NCBI RefSeq assembly: GCF_900141805.1
Contig: NZ_FQYN01000009.1
Coordinates: 161,448-225,447 of the forward strand
Direction: 5' to 3'
DNA: 64,000 nucleotides
Source of the DNA: Hymenobacter daecheongensis DSM 21074
GTDB taxonomy: Bacteria; Bacteroidota; Bacteroidia; Cytophagales; Hymenobacteraceae
Shown here: positions 43,164 to 51,882 of the stretch, piece after piece
How the letters are laid out: the number at the start of each line of letters is the position of its first letter
Position numbering within the stretch: position 1 is the first letter of the stretch
Notes under the pieces: generated by a model
What the model saw: only the letters and a program-made list of their open reading frames with translations
Told to the model about the DNA's origin: nothing
Database searches by the model: none
Made by a program: the position numbers and the translations under genes

Positions 43164-43697
43164 ATGGCCACTACCAAATGGGCGCTTGACCCAACCCACT
43201 CCGAAGTTCATTTCAAAGTGAAGCACCTCGTTATCTCGACCGTAACGGGGACCTTCAAAAAGTTTGAGGGCGAAGCCGAGACGGAGGGCGACTCGTTTGA
43301 AAACGCCTCCGTGCGCTTCTCGGCCGACATCAACAGCATCGACACCAACCAGGAGCAGCGCGACGAGCACCTGAAAAGCGCCGACTTCTTCGATGCCGCC
43401 GCGTTTCCGCAGCTCACGTTCGTTTCCACGGCCTTCAGCAAAGTGAGCGGCGACGACTACAAACTGACCGGCGACCTGACCATTCACGGCGTAACCAAGC
43501 CCGTGACCTTCGACGTAGAATACGGCGGCGTGGCCGGCGACTTCTACGGCAACACCAAAGCCGGCTTCGAGGTGAGCGGCAAAATCAACCGCAAGGACTT
43601 CGGCCTGAACTGGAATGGTGTGACGGAAGCCGGCTCCATTGTGGTGAGCGAAGAGGTAAAGCTCTTGGCCAGCCTGCAGTTTGCCAAGCAGGCCTAG
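43164..43697 (+). CDS. YceI family protein
   Basis: The 177-residue protein is a YceI-type lipocalin-like beta barrel: TKWALDPTHSEVHFKVKHLV at the start, FSADINSIDTNQEQRDEHLK, FPQLTFVSTAFSKV, LTGDLTIHGVTKPVTFDVEY and GFEVSGKINRKDFGLNWN, all typical. Members bind isoprenoid-like lipids or other hydrophobic ligands; no signal peptide is present with ATG 43164, so a cytoplasmic form is expected. A dyad operator and -7 element precede it. A 16-bp perfect hairpin follows. It is transcribed alone, with the alpha/beta hydrolase gene starting about 140 nt later. Confidence 0.94.
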   Translation: MATTKWALDPTHSEVHFKVKHLVISTVTGTFKKFEGEAETEGDSFENASVRFSADINSIDTNQEQRDEHLKSADFFDAAAFPQLTFVSTAFSKVSGDDYKLTGDLTIHGVTKPVTFDVEYGGVAGDFYGNTKAGFEVSGKINRKDFGLNWNGVTEAGSIVVSEEVKLLASLQFAKQA

Positions 43698-43756
43698 CCA
43701 TTCGCGCAGCCCGCACCCTGGCGGCTTTGCCCCGCCGGCGTAGCGTTGCGCCGATA

Positions 43757-43798
43757 GCATGAAAGCCGAAGCAGCCCAGGCCGCTTCGGCTTTCATGC
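43757..43798 (+). terminator. 16-bp perfect hairpin after the YceI gene
   Basis: GCATGAAAGCCGAAGC (43757-43772) and its exact complement (43783-43798) enclose a 10-nt loop. There is no U-run. Confidence 0.75.
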
Positions 43799-43835
43799 GT
43801 TTCAAACCAATTTATCCGGCGAACTTTACCGGCCT

Positions 43836-44591
43836 ATGCCTACCCAACCCACCCTCGTTTTCCTTCACGGCTTTGCCGAAAGCCGCGAAATCTGGTCCGA
43901 TCTGCTGCACGGCTTTCCGGCGCACTACCGGGTGCTGAGCCTGAACCTGCTCGGCCACGGCACCAACATCCATGACGTGCGCGACTACTCGATGGAGGCC
44001 CAGGCCCGCTATGTGGCCGAAAAAATGCAGGCCGCGGGCATCGAAAAAGCGGTATTGGTGGGGCACAGCATGGGCGGCTACGTGGCGCTGGCCTTCGCCG
44101 AGCGGTGGCCGGAGCGCGTAGCCGGTCTGGCCCTGATTAACTCTTCGGCCTACGCCGACAACGAGGAGAAAAAAGCCGCCCGCGCCAAAAACGTGGCGTT
44201 CGTGGAGCGTCACGGGGTCGAAAAGTTTATGGAATCATTCATCCGGCCGCTCTTTGCGCCCGCTAACCGCGAGACGCTGGCGGCGCGGCGCGAGTTTCTG
44301 GAGGAAATCGGCAAGGCCACGCCCGCCGAAACCATCATCGGCGGGATGCAGGCCATGGCCGCCCGCCCCGACCGCACCAAAGTGCTGCGCGAGGCGCGGT
44401 TTCCGGTGCTGCTGGTGGCGGGCAAGGAAGACGTGGCCGTGCCGCTGGAGCAGTCGGTGGCGCTGGCCCCGCTGGCCCCCGTGGCTCACGCGCTATTCTT
44501 GGCCGATGTAGGGCACCTGGCATATTATGAGCGGCCCGCCGAAACGCGCCGGGCGGTGTTGGAACTGGCGGCCGGGGCGTTTGGCGAGTAG
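43836..44591 (+). CDS. Alpha/beta hydrolase
   Basis: The 251-residue protein has the alpha/beta-hydrolase fold with a complete catalytic triad: oxyanion loop VFLHGFAESREIW, nucleophile elbow VLVGHSMGGYVAL (Ser about 78), Asp in VAGKEDVAVPL (about 199) and His in DVGHLAYYERP (about 227). It has no signal peptide. Family relatives include esterases, C-C hydrolases and lactonases; the substrate cannot be assigned. Its stop codon forms part of a 25-bp perfect inverted repeat. Confidence 0.92.
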   Translation: MPTQPTLVFLHGFAESREIWSDLLHGFPAHYRVLSLNLLGHGTNIHDVRDYSMEAQARYVAEKMQAAGIEKAVLVGHSMGGYVALAFAERWPERVAGLALINSSAYADNEEKKAARAKNVAFVERHGVEKFMESFIRPLFAPANRETLAARREFLEEIGKATPAETIIGGMQAMAARPDRTKVLREARFPVLLVAGKEDVAVPLEQSVALAPLAPVAHALFLADVGHLAYYERPAETRRAVLELAAGAFGE

Positions 44592-44642
44592 CAGCATAAA
44601 GAAAAAGGCTCCAGTGTTGGAGCCTTTTTCTTTATGCTGCTA
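44589..44642. terminator. 25-bp perfect inverted repeat that includes a stop codon; bidirectional terminator
   Basis: The arm 44589-44613 begins with the TAG of the hydrolase gene; the arm 44618-44642 is its exact complement with loop GTGT. The stem contains AAAAAGGCTCCA/TGGAGCCTTTTT, so it terminates from both sides between convergent genes. Confidence 0.9.
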
Positions 44643-44654
44643 CTGATCAGAGGT

Positions 44655-45446
44655 TTATTTGCCGCTGATGCGAATGGGAATGTTGGTGAATGGCACCGCA
44701 ACGGGCTGGCCCTGCTGGGTGCCGGGCTTCCAGGCGGGCATTTGCTGCACAGCCTGCACCACGGCTGCGTCTACCTCCGGCGAGATTCCCGGCGCTACCA
44801 GCACATCGCCCACCTGCCCATCGGCTTTCACCGTGAAGGATACCATTGCTACGCTGGCCTTGCGGGCCTTCACGCTTTGCGTAGCTAGCTGTAAATAATG
44901 CACGGCTCCCAGCGGGTCGTGCTCAAACCGCGGGGGCTGTACTCCGGCCGCCGGCGTAGCATCGGCAGTAGCATTCGTGGCAGTAAGCTGTTGCGGCTGT
45001 TGGGCCTTTTGCAGGGCCGCCAGCGAGCCGGTTTGCATGGCAAAACGGACGGGAACGGTAAGCCGCACATTTACCGGCTGGCCCTGCTGCCGGCCGGGCT
45101 GCTCCCACACCGGCATGGCCTGCACCACACGTAGTGCCGCATCCTTCAGGGCGTAATGAGCGCCCTGCGCTACCTGCGCCTGCTCCACCAGGCCCTGCTT
45201 GTTCACCACAAACGTGACGAAGACGGTGCCGGAAGCTCTCGATTTGAGGGCTTCCACGGGGTAGCGCACATTGTGGCCGATGTAGTTCAACATACTGGTG
45301 CTGGTGCTGTCTGCGGCCCGGAAACGGGGCATGTGGTCCACCAGCGTGTACGTCTTTTGGGGTTCGGAAGGGGCTTGGGCCCGGCTTTGCTGTGCTGAGC
45401 AAAAAAAGGCCAATAGCAGGCCGCTATAAATCTGGATACTTCGCAT
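44655..45446 (-). CDS. Periplasmic protein with two tandem TonB C-terminal domains
   Basis: The 263-residue protein has a signal peptide or anchor (IQIYSGLLLAFFCSAQQSRA). It carries two TonB_C-like units: the first about residues 45-130 (VRYPVEALKSRASGTVFVTF, VVNKQGLVEQAQVA, PVWEQPGRQQGQPVNVRL), the second about 175-263 (ASVAMVSFTVKADGQVGDVL, MPAWKPGTQQGQPVAVPF). A Pro-rich spanning region is absent, so it is unlikely to energise receptors like classical TonB; such duplicated domains in Bacteroidota may have structural or signalling roles. ATG 45446 starts the signal peptide; the in-frame extension to 45557 overlaps asd. A TATGTTTG -7 match lies at 45481-45488 (minus). Confidence 0.87.
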   Translation of the reverse strand: MRSIQIYSGLLLAFFCSAQQSRAQAPSEPQKTYTLVDHMPRFRAADSTSTSMLNYIGHNVRYPVEALKSRASGTVFVTFVVNKQGLVEQAQVAQGAHYALKDAALRVVQAMPVWEQPGRQQGQPVNVRLTVPVRFAMQTGSLAALQKAQQPQQLTATNATADATPAAGVQPPRFEHDPLGAVHYLQLATQSVKARKASVAMVSFTVKADGQVGDVLVAPGISPEVDAAVVQAVQQMPAWKPGTQQGQPVAVPFTNIPIRISGK

Positions 45447-45501
45447 TAGCAAGGGAGAATAAAGTGAATAGATTTGCGGGCAAACATACCCTAAATTTAG
45501 T

Positions 45502-46503
45502 CTAAGCTCCTGGCAGCAGCCCCAGCCGCACCATATACTCCGCAATCTGTACGGCATTGGTAGCCGCGCCTTTGCGCAGGTTATCGGCTACCACCCACAG
45601 GTTCAGGGTGCGGGGCTGCGACTCGTCGCGGCGGATGCGGCCGACCAGCACGGCATCCTGGCCGTGGGCCTCCTGGGGCATGGGGTAGCGGTTCTGGGCT
45701 ACGTCGTCCACTACTACCACGCCGTCGGTTTCGCGCAGCAGGCGATACACTTCCTCCAGCTCAAATTCGCGGGCAAACTCCACGTTGATGGCTTCGGAAT
45801 GACCGCCCAGCACGGGAATGCGCACGGCGGTGGCCGTTACCTGAATGGTGTCGTCGCCGAGAATTTTCTTGGTTTCGTTCACCATTTTCATTTCCTCCTT
45901 GGTGTAGCCGTTGGGCTCAAACACATCGATGTGGGGCAGCACATTCAGGTCGATACGGTGGGGGTAGGCGGGATTGGCCGCCGTTTGACCGGCCCGCTCG
46001 GCCATGAGCTGGTCCACGGCTTTTTTGCCGGTGCCCGTCACGCTCTGGTAGGTGCTCACCACAATGCGTTTTATCTGAAAAGCCGCGTGCAGGCGATGCA
46101 GGGCCAGCACCATCTGAATGGTGGAGCAGTTGGGGTTAGCAATGATTTTATCCTGGGGCGTGAGGTCGTTGGCGTTGATTTCGGGCACCACCAGCTTCTT
46201 GGTAGGGTCCATGCGCCAGGCCGAGGAGTTGTCAATCACCACGGTGCCGACCTCGGCAAAGCGCGGGGCCTGCTCCTTGGATACGGAGCCGCCGGCTGAG
46301 AAGATGGCCACGTCGGGGCGGGCCGCCAGGGCCGCTTCCATACTCACCACCGGATACTTCTTGCCTTGGTACTCAATTTCCTGGCCCACCGACCGGGCCG
46401 AGGCCACGGGGAATAACTCGGTGACCGGGAAATGGCGCTCGGCCAATACTTTCAGCATTTCGCCACCCACTAAGCCGGTGGCCCCAACGACAGCTACTTT
46501 CAT
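45502..46503 (-). CDS. asd: Aspartate-semialdehyde dehydrogenase
   Basis: The 333-residue enzyme reduces aspartyl phosphate to aspartate semialdehyde, the branch-point precursor for Lys/diaminopimelate, Thr and Met. The NADP-binding VAVVGATGLVGGEMLKVL, the phosphate-binding VIDNSSAWRMDP, the catalytic Cys in IANPNCSTIQMVLAL (about 127), the VSTYQSVTGTGKKAVDQL block and the late GGHSEAINVEF (catalytic His) are all present. It supplies the substrate for the homoserine dehydrogenase encoded at 23.8-25.1 kb. It precedes the TonB-C gene on the same strand by about 55 nt. Confidence 0.96.
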   Translation of the reverse strand: MKVAVVGATGLVGGEMLKVLAERHFPVTELFPVASARSVGQEIEYQGKKYPVVSMEAALAARPDVAIFSAGGSVSKEQAPRFAEVGTVVIDNSSAWRMDPTKKLVVPEINANDLTPQDKIIANPNCSTIQMVLALHRLHAAFQIKRIVVSTYQSVTGTGKKAVDQLMAERAGQTAANPAYPHRIDLNVLPHIDVFEPNGYTKEEMKMVNETKKILGDDTIQVTATAVRIPVLGGHSEAINVEFAREFELEEVYRLLRETDGVVVVDDVAQNRYPMPQEAHGQDAVLVGRIRRDESQPRTLNLWVVADNLRKGAATNAVQIAEYMVRLGLLPGA

Positions 46504-46683
46504 TTTGGTATGGGTTCAAAAGGCCAAAAAAGGCCGGGAAAGGATAATATGAAGGGAAGGAATTGAATTGTGTTTATATTCCCGCTGAGTTCCGCCCCTG
46601 GCATCGGGTTGTCGGTGGCAGACTCGTTTGACTACTTCCGCCTTTTGCCGCCTGCTCTGCGAAAAACCACTACTTCCATCCGC

Positions 46684-49600
46684 GTGAAACATCTATTATT
46701 CTGCCTGCTGCTCCTGCTGGCCGGGCCCGTGCGTGCCCAACTCACCGAGTCCTTCACCGACGGCGACTTTACCCAAAACCCCACCTGGACCGGCGACGTT
46801 TCGGGGTTCCAAGTTACGGCCCAGCAGCTGCAAAGCAATGGCCCCGCCGTCACGGGCACCACCCTGGAGCTGGTTACGCCCGTGACGGCCAGCCCCGGCA
46901 CCACCTGGGAATTCTGGGCCAATCTGAAGCTGGCTACCAGCGGCGGCAACTACGCCGACGTGTGGCTGCTGGCCGATCAGCCCAGCCTGAAGGCCGCCGG
47001 CACCAAAGGCTACTTCGTGCGCATCGGCGGGGCCGATGACGAGGTGGCGCTGTACCGCAAAGACACGCCCGCCACGCCCGTGTACGTGGTAAACGGCACA
47101 AACGGCACCATCGGCACCACCGACAACCGCGTGCGGGTGCGCGTGACGCGCAGCCTACAAGACGTCTGGACGCTGGAGCGCGACCTGAACGGCGGCACCG
47201 CCTTCGTGAGCGAGGGCACCGGCACCGATGCCACCTACCAGCGCGGCGGCTGGTGCGGCGTGTCGCTGCTCTACTCGTCGGCCAACAACCGCAGCTTCTA
47301 TTTCGACGATTTCCGCATCACCGATGCCACTGCGCCGGCGCTGGTGCGGGCCAGCACGGTAGCGGCCCGCCAGGTCGATGTGACGTTCAACGAGGCCGTG
47401 GCCGCCGCCCAGGCCGTGGGCAGCTACCAGCTCAATGGCGGCGCGCCCGCCGTGCTCAGCGCCGTGCGCGACGCTACCGATCCGGCCCTGGTGCACCTCA
47501 CGCTGGCCGCCGACCTGGCCGCCGGCTCCAACACGCTGACCGTGCGCAACGTGGCCGACGTGTATGGCAACGTAGCCGCCGGTCCGCTCACGGCCACGCT
47601 CACCTTCGCGCCTCCGGCCACCGTTCCGGCTTTTGCGCAGCTGCTGATAACGGAGATACTGGCCGACGAAACCCCGGTGGTGGGGCTGCCGGCGGCCGAG
47701 TTTCTGGAAATTCATAACCCCTCGGCTACCCTGACGCTGGACCTGCGCGGCGTGCGGCTGCTGCGGCCCAACAGCACCAGCGCGGCGGCCGTGTTTCCGG
47801 CTGGGGCCGTGCTGCTGCCCGGCGAATATGCCGTGGTGTGCGGCACCACCCAGGTTTCCAATTTTACCCGCTACGGCAAAGTGTTCGGCCTCACCAACTT
47901 CCCTTCGCTGAACAATGCCGGCGACCAGCTGCTGCTGCGCGGAGCCAACGGCCGCACCTTGTTTGAGGTGCGCTACGCCGATGCCTGGTATCGCGACGCG
48001 GCCAAGAAAGACGGCGGCTGGACATTGGAGATGATAGATACCGCCAACCCCTGCGGCGGGGCCGCCAACTGGCTGGCCAGCACCGATGCCAGCGGCGGTA
48101 CGCCCGGCCGGGCCAACAGCGTGCGGGCCGCCAACGCCGACCGCACGCCGCCCGCGTTGCGCCGCGCCACCATCATCAGCCCCACGCTGCTGCGGCTGGA
48201 GTTCGATGAAAAGCTCGACAGCGTGCAGATTTCGGCGCCGGCGCTCTACAGCATTCAGCCCGCGCTGGCGGTGCAGAGCGTGCGCGCCGTGCCCTACGAT
48301 TTTCGGGCCGTGGAGCTGACGCTAGCCGCGGCCGTGCCGGCCAACCAGCTTTTCACCGTGACGGTGCAGCGCGCCCTCGACTGCGTGGGCAACGCCACGG
48401 GCGGCGCGGTTTCGGCCACGTTTGCGCTGCCCGTGGCCCCGAAAGTCGGGGAGGTCATTATCACCGAGATTTTCCCCGATGAAACGCCCGTTATTGGCCT
48501 GCCGGCTTCGGAGTACATCGAGATTCACAACCCATCGGCCAATATTCTGGATCTGGGCGGCGTGCAATTGTTCAAACCGGGCAGCACTACGGCTTCGGCC
48601 GTGTTTCCGGATACTACGCGGCTGCTGCCGGGCCAGTATGCGGTGGTGTGCGGCAGCACGCGCGGAGCGCTGTTTGCCCGCTACGGCACGGTGTACGCCC
48701 TCAGCAACTTCCCCAGCCTCAGCAACGAAGGCGACCAGCTGGTGCTGCGCAGCCGCACTGGCCGCACACTGTTCGAGGTCACGTATTCAAGCACTTGGTA
48801 CAAGGACCGCACGAAGGCCGAGGGCGGCTGGGCGCTGGAAATAGTGGACACTGCCAACCCCTGCGGCGGCATCGAAAACTGGACGGCCAGCACCGATGCC
48901 AGCGGCGGCACGCCCGGCCGGGCCAACAGCGTGCGGGCCGCCAACGCCGACCGCAATCCGCCAGCGCTGCTCCGCGCCCTGGCCCTGAATCCCACGCTGG
49001 TCCGGGTGTTTTTTGCCGAAAAGCTCGACAGCGTGCAGGCCGCCAACCCGGCCCTCTACAGCCTGAATCCCGCCAATGCCATTGCCCAGGCCAGCCCCCT
49101 CGGCCCCGATTTCCGGGCCGTGGACCTGACGCTGACCATGCCGCTGCTGCCCAATCAGCCCCGCACCCTCACCGTGCAGCGCGCCACCGACTGCGTGGGC
49201 AATGCCGCCGGCCCGGCTACCTCCACCACCTTTGCGCTGCCTTCTGCGGTGGCGGCCAATGATGTAGTTATCAACGAAATCCTGTTCAATCCGCGGACCG
49301 GTGGAGTCGATTTTGTGGAGCTGCTGAACCGCTCCGCCAAGTACCTGAACGTGCAGAACTGGCAGCTGGCCAGTGAGAAAGCCGACGGCACCCAGGATGC
49401 CAACCCGGTGGGCACCGGCCCGCTGGTGCTGGCCCCCGGCCAGCTGCTGGTGCTCACCACCCGCCCCGACCTCGTGCAGAGCAGCTACCCCACCCACGAC
49501 CCCAGCGCCTTTCTGGCCATGCCCGCCTTCCCTACTTTCCCCGACGACGCGGGCACCGTGGTGCTGCTGGATGCCATGGGCCGGCCGCTCGACCGGGTGA

Positions 49601-50094
49601 CGTATTCGGCCGGGCAGCACCTGGCGCTGCTGCGCGATGTGAACGGCGTGTCGTTGGAGCGCATTCGGACCGACGGGCCGAGCATGGCGGCCAACTTCCA
49701 CTCGGCGGCCGGCACCGTGGGCTACGCCACGCCCGGCCGCCCCAACTCGCAGTACCAAGACGACCCCGGCGGCGACAAGATGTTCCGCGTCGAGCCCGAA
49801 ATCTTTACGCCCGATGAGGACGGCCAGCAGGATTTCACCACCCTCAACTACACCCTCGACCAACCCGGCTACGCCGCCAGCATCACCGTCTACGATGCGC
49901 AGGGCCGCCTCACTCGTCAGCTGGTGCGCAACGAAACGATGGCCACCAGCGGCTTTTTCCAGTGGGATGGCCTTACTGATCAGGGCCGTAAAGCACCAGT
50001 AGGCTACTATGTGCTGCATATTCAGCTCTTTCAGCCCAACAGCGGCCGCAAGCAGGAATACAAGAAAACCGTGGTGCTGGGCGCCAGATTCTAG
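46684..50094 (+). CDS. Large secreted protein with repeated lamin-tail domains and C-terminal FlgD-like/T9SS domain
   Basis: The protein of about 1136 residues starts at GTG 46684 with signal peptide KHLLFCLLLLLAGPVRAQ; another GTG lies at 46570. An N-terminal lectin/LamG-like region (TWEFWANLKLATSGGNYADV, YFDDFRITDA) is followed by units of Ig-like plus lamin-tail (LTD) domains: LLITEILADETPVVGLPAAE, VIITEIFPDETPVIGLPASE and VVINEILFNPRTGGVDFVEL. The first two LTD/Ig units are an 810-nt tandem duplication. The C-terminal EIFTPDEDGQQDFTTLNYTL...VYDAQGRL...PVGYYVLHIQL segment is a FlgD-like/T9SS-type sorting region. Surface or extracellular location is expected; similar LTD proteins are often linked to nucleases or adhesins, but no catalytic domain is seen. 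Confidence 0.88.
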   Translation: MKHLLFCLLLLLAGPVRAQLTESFTDGDFTQNPTWTGDVSGFQVTAQQLQSNGPAVTGTTLELVTPVTASPGTTWEFWANLKLATSGGNYADVWLLADQPSLKAAGTKGYFVRIGGADDEVALYRKDTPATPVYVVNGTNGTIGTTDNRVRVRVTRSLQDVWTLERDLNGGTAFVSEGTGTDATYQRGGWCGVSLLYSSANNRSFYFDDFRITDATAPALVRASTVAARQVDVTFNEAVAAAQAVGSYQLNGGAPAVLSAVRDATDPALVHLTLAADLAAGSNTLTVRNVADVYGNVAAGPLTATLTFAPPATVPAFAQLLITEILADETPVVGLPAAEFLEIHNPSATLTLDLRGVRLLRPNSTSAAAVFPAGAVLLPGEYAVVCGTTQVSNFTRYGKVFGLTNFPSLNNAGDQLLLRGANGRTLFEVRYADAWYRDAAKKDGGWTLEMIDTANPCGGAANWLASTDASGGTPGRANSVRAANADRTPPALRRATIISPTLLRLEFDEKLDSVQISAPALYSIQPALAVQSVRAVPYDFRAVELTLAAAVPANQLFTVTVQRALDCVGNATGGAVSATFALPVAPKVGEVIITEIFPDETPVIGLPASEYIEIHNPSANILDLGGVQLFKPGSTTASAVFPDTTRLLPGQYAVVCGSTRGALFARYGTVYALSNFPSLSNEGDQLVLRSRTGRTLFEVTYSSTWYKDRTKAEGGWALEIVDTANPCGGIENWTASTDASGGTPGRANSVRAANADRNPPALLRALALNPTLVRVFFAEKLDSVQAANPALYSLNPANAIAQASPLGPDFRAVDLTLTMPLLPNQPRTLTVQRATDCVGNAAGPATSTTFALPSAVAANDVVINEILFNPRTGGVDFVELLNRSAKYLNVQNWQLASEKADGTQDANPVGTGPLVLAPGQLLVLTTRPDLVQSSYPTHDPSAFLAMPAFPTFPDDAGTVVLLDAMGRPLDRVTYSAGQHLALLRDVNGVSLERIRTDGPSMAANFHSAAGTVGYATPGRPNSQYQDDPGGDKMFRVEPEIFTPDEDGQQDFTTLNYTLDQPGYAASITVYDAQGRLTRQLVRNETMATSGFFQWDGLTDQGRKAPVGYYVLHIQLFQPNSGRKQEYKKTVVLGARF
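47628..49256 (+). repeat. Tandem internal duplication of about 810 nt
   Basis: Two units, roughly 47628-48437 and 48438-49256, align at an offset of 810 nt (270 codons). The stretches 48083-48144 and 48893-48954 differ at only one base, while other parts have diverged. Confidence 0.85.
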
Positions 50095-50095
50095 C

Positions 50096-50253
50096 TGTCA
50101 TTGTGAGCAAAGCGACGCAATCCGTCCTGGATAATGAGCTGAGCCTTGATTAACCACAAAGCCCTGACGTAGCACATTACGTCAGGGCTTTGTGGTGAAA
50201 AGGAGCTATTTACATTTCAGAGGACGGATTGCTTCGCTTTGCTCGCAATGACA
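50096..50253. repeat. Intergenic inverted-repeat element R3 with a nested hairpin
   Basis: Outer arms of 32 nt (TGTCATTGTGAGCAAAGCGA from 50096; complement ending 50253) match with two mismatches. Between them sits the 19-bp perfect hairpin at 50153-50196. Confidence 0.85.
50153..50196 (+). terminator. 19-bp perfect hairpin nested in R3
   Basis: ACCACAAAGCCCTGACGTA (50153-50171) and its exact complement (50178-50196) enclose GCACAT. It carries an AAAGCCCTGAC/GTCAGGGCTTT terminator-like core after the lamin-tail protein gene. Confidence 0.8.
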
Positions 50254-50290
50254 GGCTTAAACCCGTACGCCTATTCGTCGTCCAACCTCC

Positions 50291-51748
50291 ATGACGACGC
50301 AACATCAATTGCAGCACCTGTACTGGCGGGCGGGGTTTGGGCCGCGGCCGGCTGATGTGGCCGCCGGTCTGACCCCGCGCAAAGCCCTGCGGCAGCTTTT
50401 TCAGGATTCGGCGCGGTTTGAGCCGCTCGATTCGGCGGCTATGCGCGTCACCGAAACCCTGGCCCTGAGCCCTTCGCCCACGCCCGACCTGACGATGGAC
50501 CCGCAGGCTATAGCGCTGAAAAGCAAGGCGATGACGGCCGAGCAGCGCAAGCTGCAGAACCGGCAGATTCGGGAGGCTTTCTACGCCATGAACAGCGGCT
50601 GGCTCGCGCGCATGGCCACTTCGCCAGCCCAGCTGCGCGAGAAGATGACATTCTTCTGGCACGGCCACTTTGCCTGCCGCGTGCGCCGGCCCGATGCCGC
50701 CCTGCAGCTCAACAACACGCTGCGCCAAGGAGCATTGGGCAAATTCGGCGACCTGCTGCTGTCCGTGAGTCAGGAGCCGGCCATGCTGCAGTTTCTCAAC
50801 AACCAGCAGAACCGCCGCCAGCACCCCAATGAGAACTTCGCCCGCGAGGTAATGGAGCTGTTCACCATCGGCCGGGGTCAGTATTCGGAGCAGGACATTA
50901 AGGAGGCGGCCCGCGCTTTCACCGGCTGGGGCTACGATGCGGCCGGTCGGTTTGTGTTTCGGGCGCGCCAGCACGACGACGGCTCCAAAACCTTTCTGGG
51001 CCAGACCGGCAATTTCGGTGGTGAGGATATTCTGCGCATCATTCTGGAACAGCCGCGCACGGCCGAGTTTCTGACCACCAAAATCTACCGCTTCTTCGTG
51101 AACGACACGCCCGATCCGGCGCACATTCAGCCGCTGGCCAGGGCGTTCTTCCAAAGCCACTACGACATCGGCGACCTGCTGGAGCGGCTGTTTTCGGCTC
51201 CCTGGTTTTATGATGCGGCCAACGTGGGCACCCGCATTAAGTCGCCCATTGAGCTGCTGACCGGGATGCGGCGCACGCTGGGCCTGGAGCTGGAGAATCA
51301 GCAGCCGCTGATTGTGTTTCAGAAAGCGCTGGGCCAGACGCTGTTTCAGCCGCCAAACGTGGCCGGCTGGCCCGGCGGCCGCAGCTGGATCGACTCTTCG
51401 TCGCTGGTTTTGCGGCTGCAGCTGCCACAGGTGCTGCTGCGCAATGCCGAGTTCAGCATTGCCCTGAAAGAAGACGAAAACGACCTCGCGCCGTCCGTTT
51501 CCAAAGCCGAGCGCACGTTTCGGCAAGGGGTAAAAGCGCGGGTGCAGCTGGCGCCCATCAGCCAGTTGCTGGCCAAAACCGCCCCTGGTTCCCAGGCCGC
51601 TCAGCTCAGCACCTTGCTGCTGCAAATTCCCATCCGGCCCGAAAACCTGGCCCTGATTCAGCAGCAGGCCGCCGCCGGCCCCGCCGACAGCCGCCTGCGC
51701 ACGATGGTAACCAGTATGCTGAGCCTGCCCGAGTACCAGTTGATGTAA
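50291..51748 (+). CDS. DUF1800 family protein
   Basis: The 485-residue protein matches DUF1800: QHLYWRAGFGPRPADVAAGL at the start, KMTFFWHGHFACRVRR, NENFAREVMELFTIGRGQYS, EAARAFTGWGYD and the late PPNVAGWPGGRSWIDSSSL. No signal peptide is evident. DUF1800 genes are almost always next to a DUF1501 gene, as here (134 nt apart). The pair is common in Bacteroidota and Planctomycetes, and its biochemical role is not established. A REP-like element (R4) sits in the gap between the two genes. Confidence 0.93.
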   Translation: MTTQHQLQHLYWRAGFGPRPADVAAGLTPRKALRQLFQDSARFEPLDSAAMRVTETLALSPSPTPDLTMDPQAIALKSKAMTAEQRKLQNRQIREAFYAMNSGWLARMATSPAQLREKMTFFWHGHFACRVRRPDAALQLNNTLRQGALGKFGDLLLSVSQEPAMLQFLNNQQNRRQHPNENFAREVMELFTIGRGQYSEQDIKEAARAFTGWGYDAAGRFVFRARQHDDGSKTFLGQTGNFGGEDILRIILEQPRTAEFLTTKIYRFFVNDTPDPAHIQPLARAFFQSHYDIGDLLERLFSAPWFYDAANVGTRIKSPIELLTGMRRTLGLELENQQPLIVFQKALGQTLFQPPNVAGWPGGRSWIDSSSLVLRLQLPQVLLRNAEFSIALKEDENDLAPSVSKAERTFRQGVKARVQLAPISQLLAKTAPGSQAAQLSTLLLQIPIRPENLALIQQQAAAGPADSRLRTMVTSMLSLPEYQLM

Positions 51749-51761
51749 GCTGAAGGAAAAA

Positions 51762-51863
51762 GAACGTCATTCCGAGCCTGCCGAGGAATCTCGCGGGCTG
51801 ACGTTGGATTACTAATCAGACATCAGCACGCGAGATTCCTCGGCTGCGCTCGGAATGACGTTC
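51762..51863. repeat. Intergenic inverted-repeat element R4 (TCATTCCGAGC type)
   Basis: The left arm from GAACGTCATTCCGAGC (51762) through GAGGAATCTCGCG and the right arm CGCGAGATTCCTCGG through GGAATGACGTTC (51863) are near-perfect complements around a loop of about 30 nt. Confidence 0.88.
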
Positions 51864-51882
51864 CAACTAAACAACTACCGTT

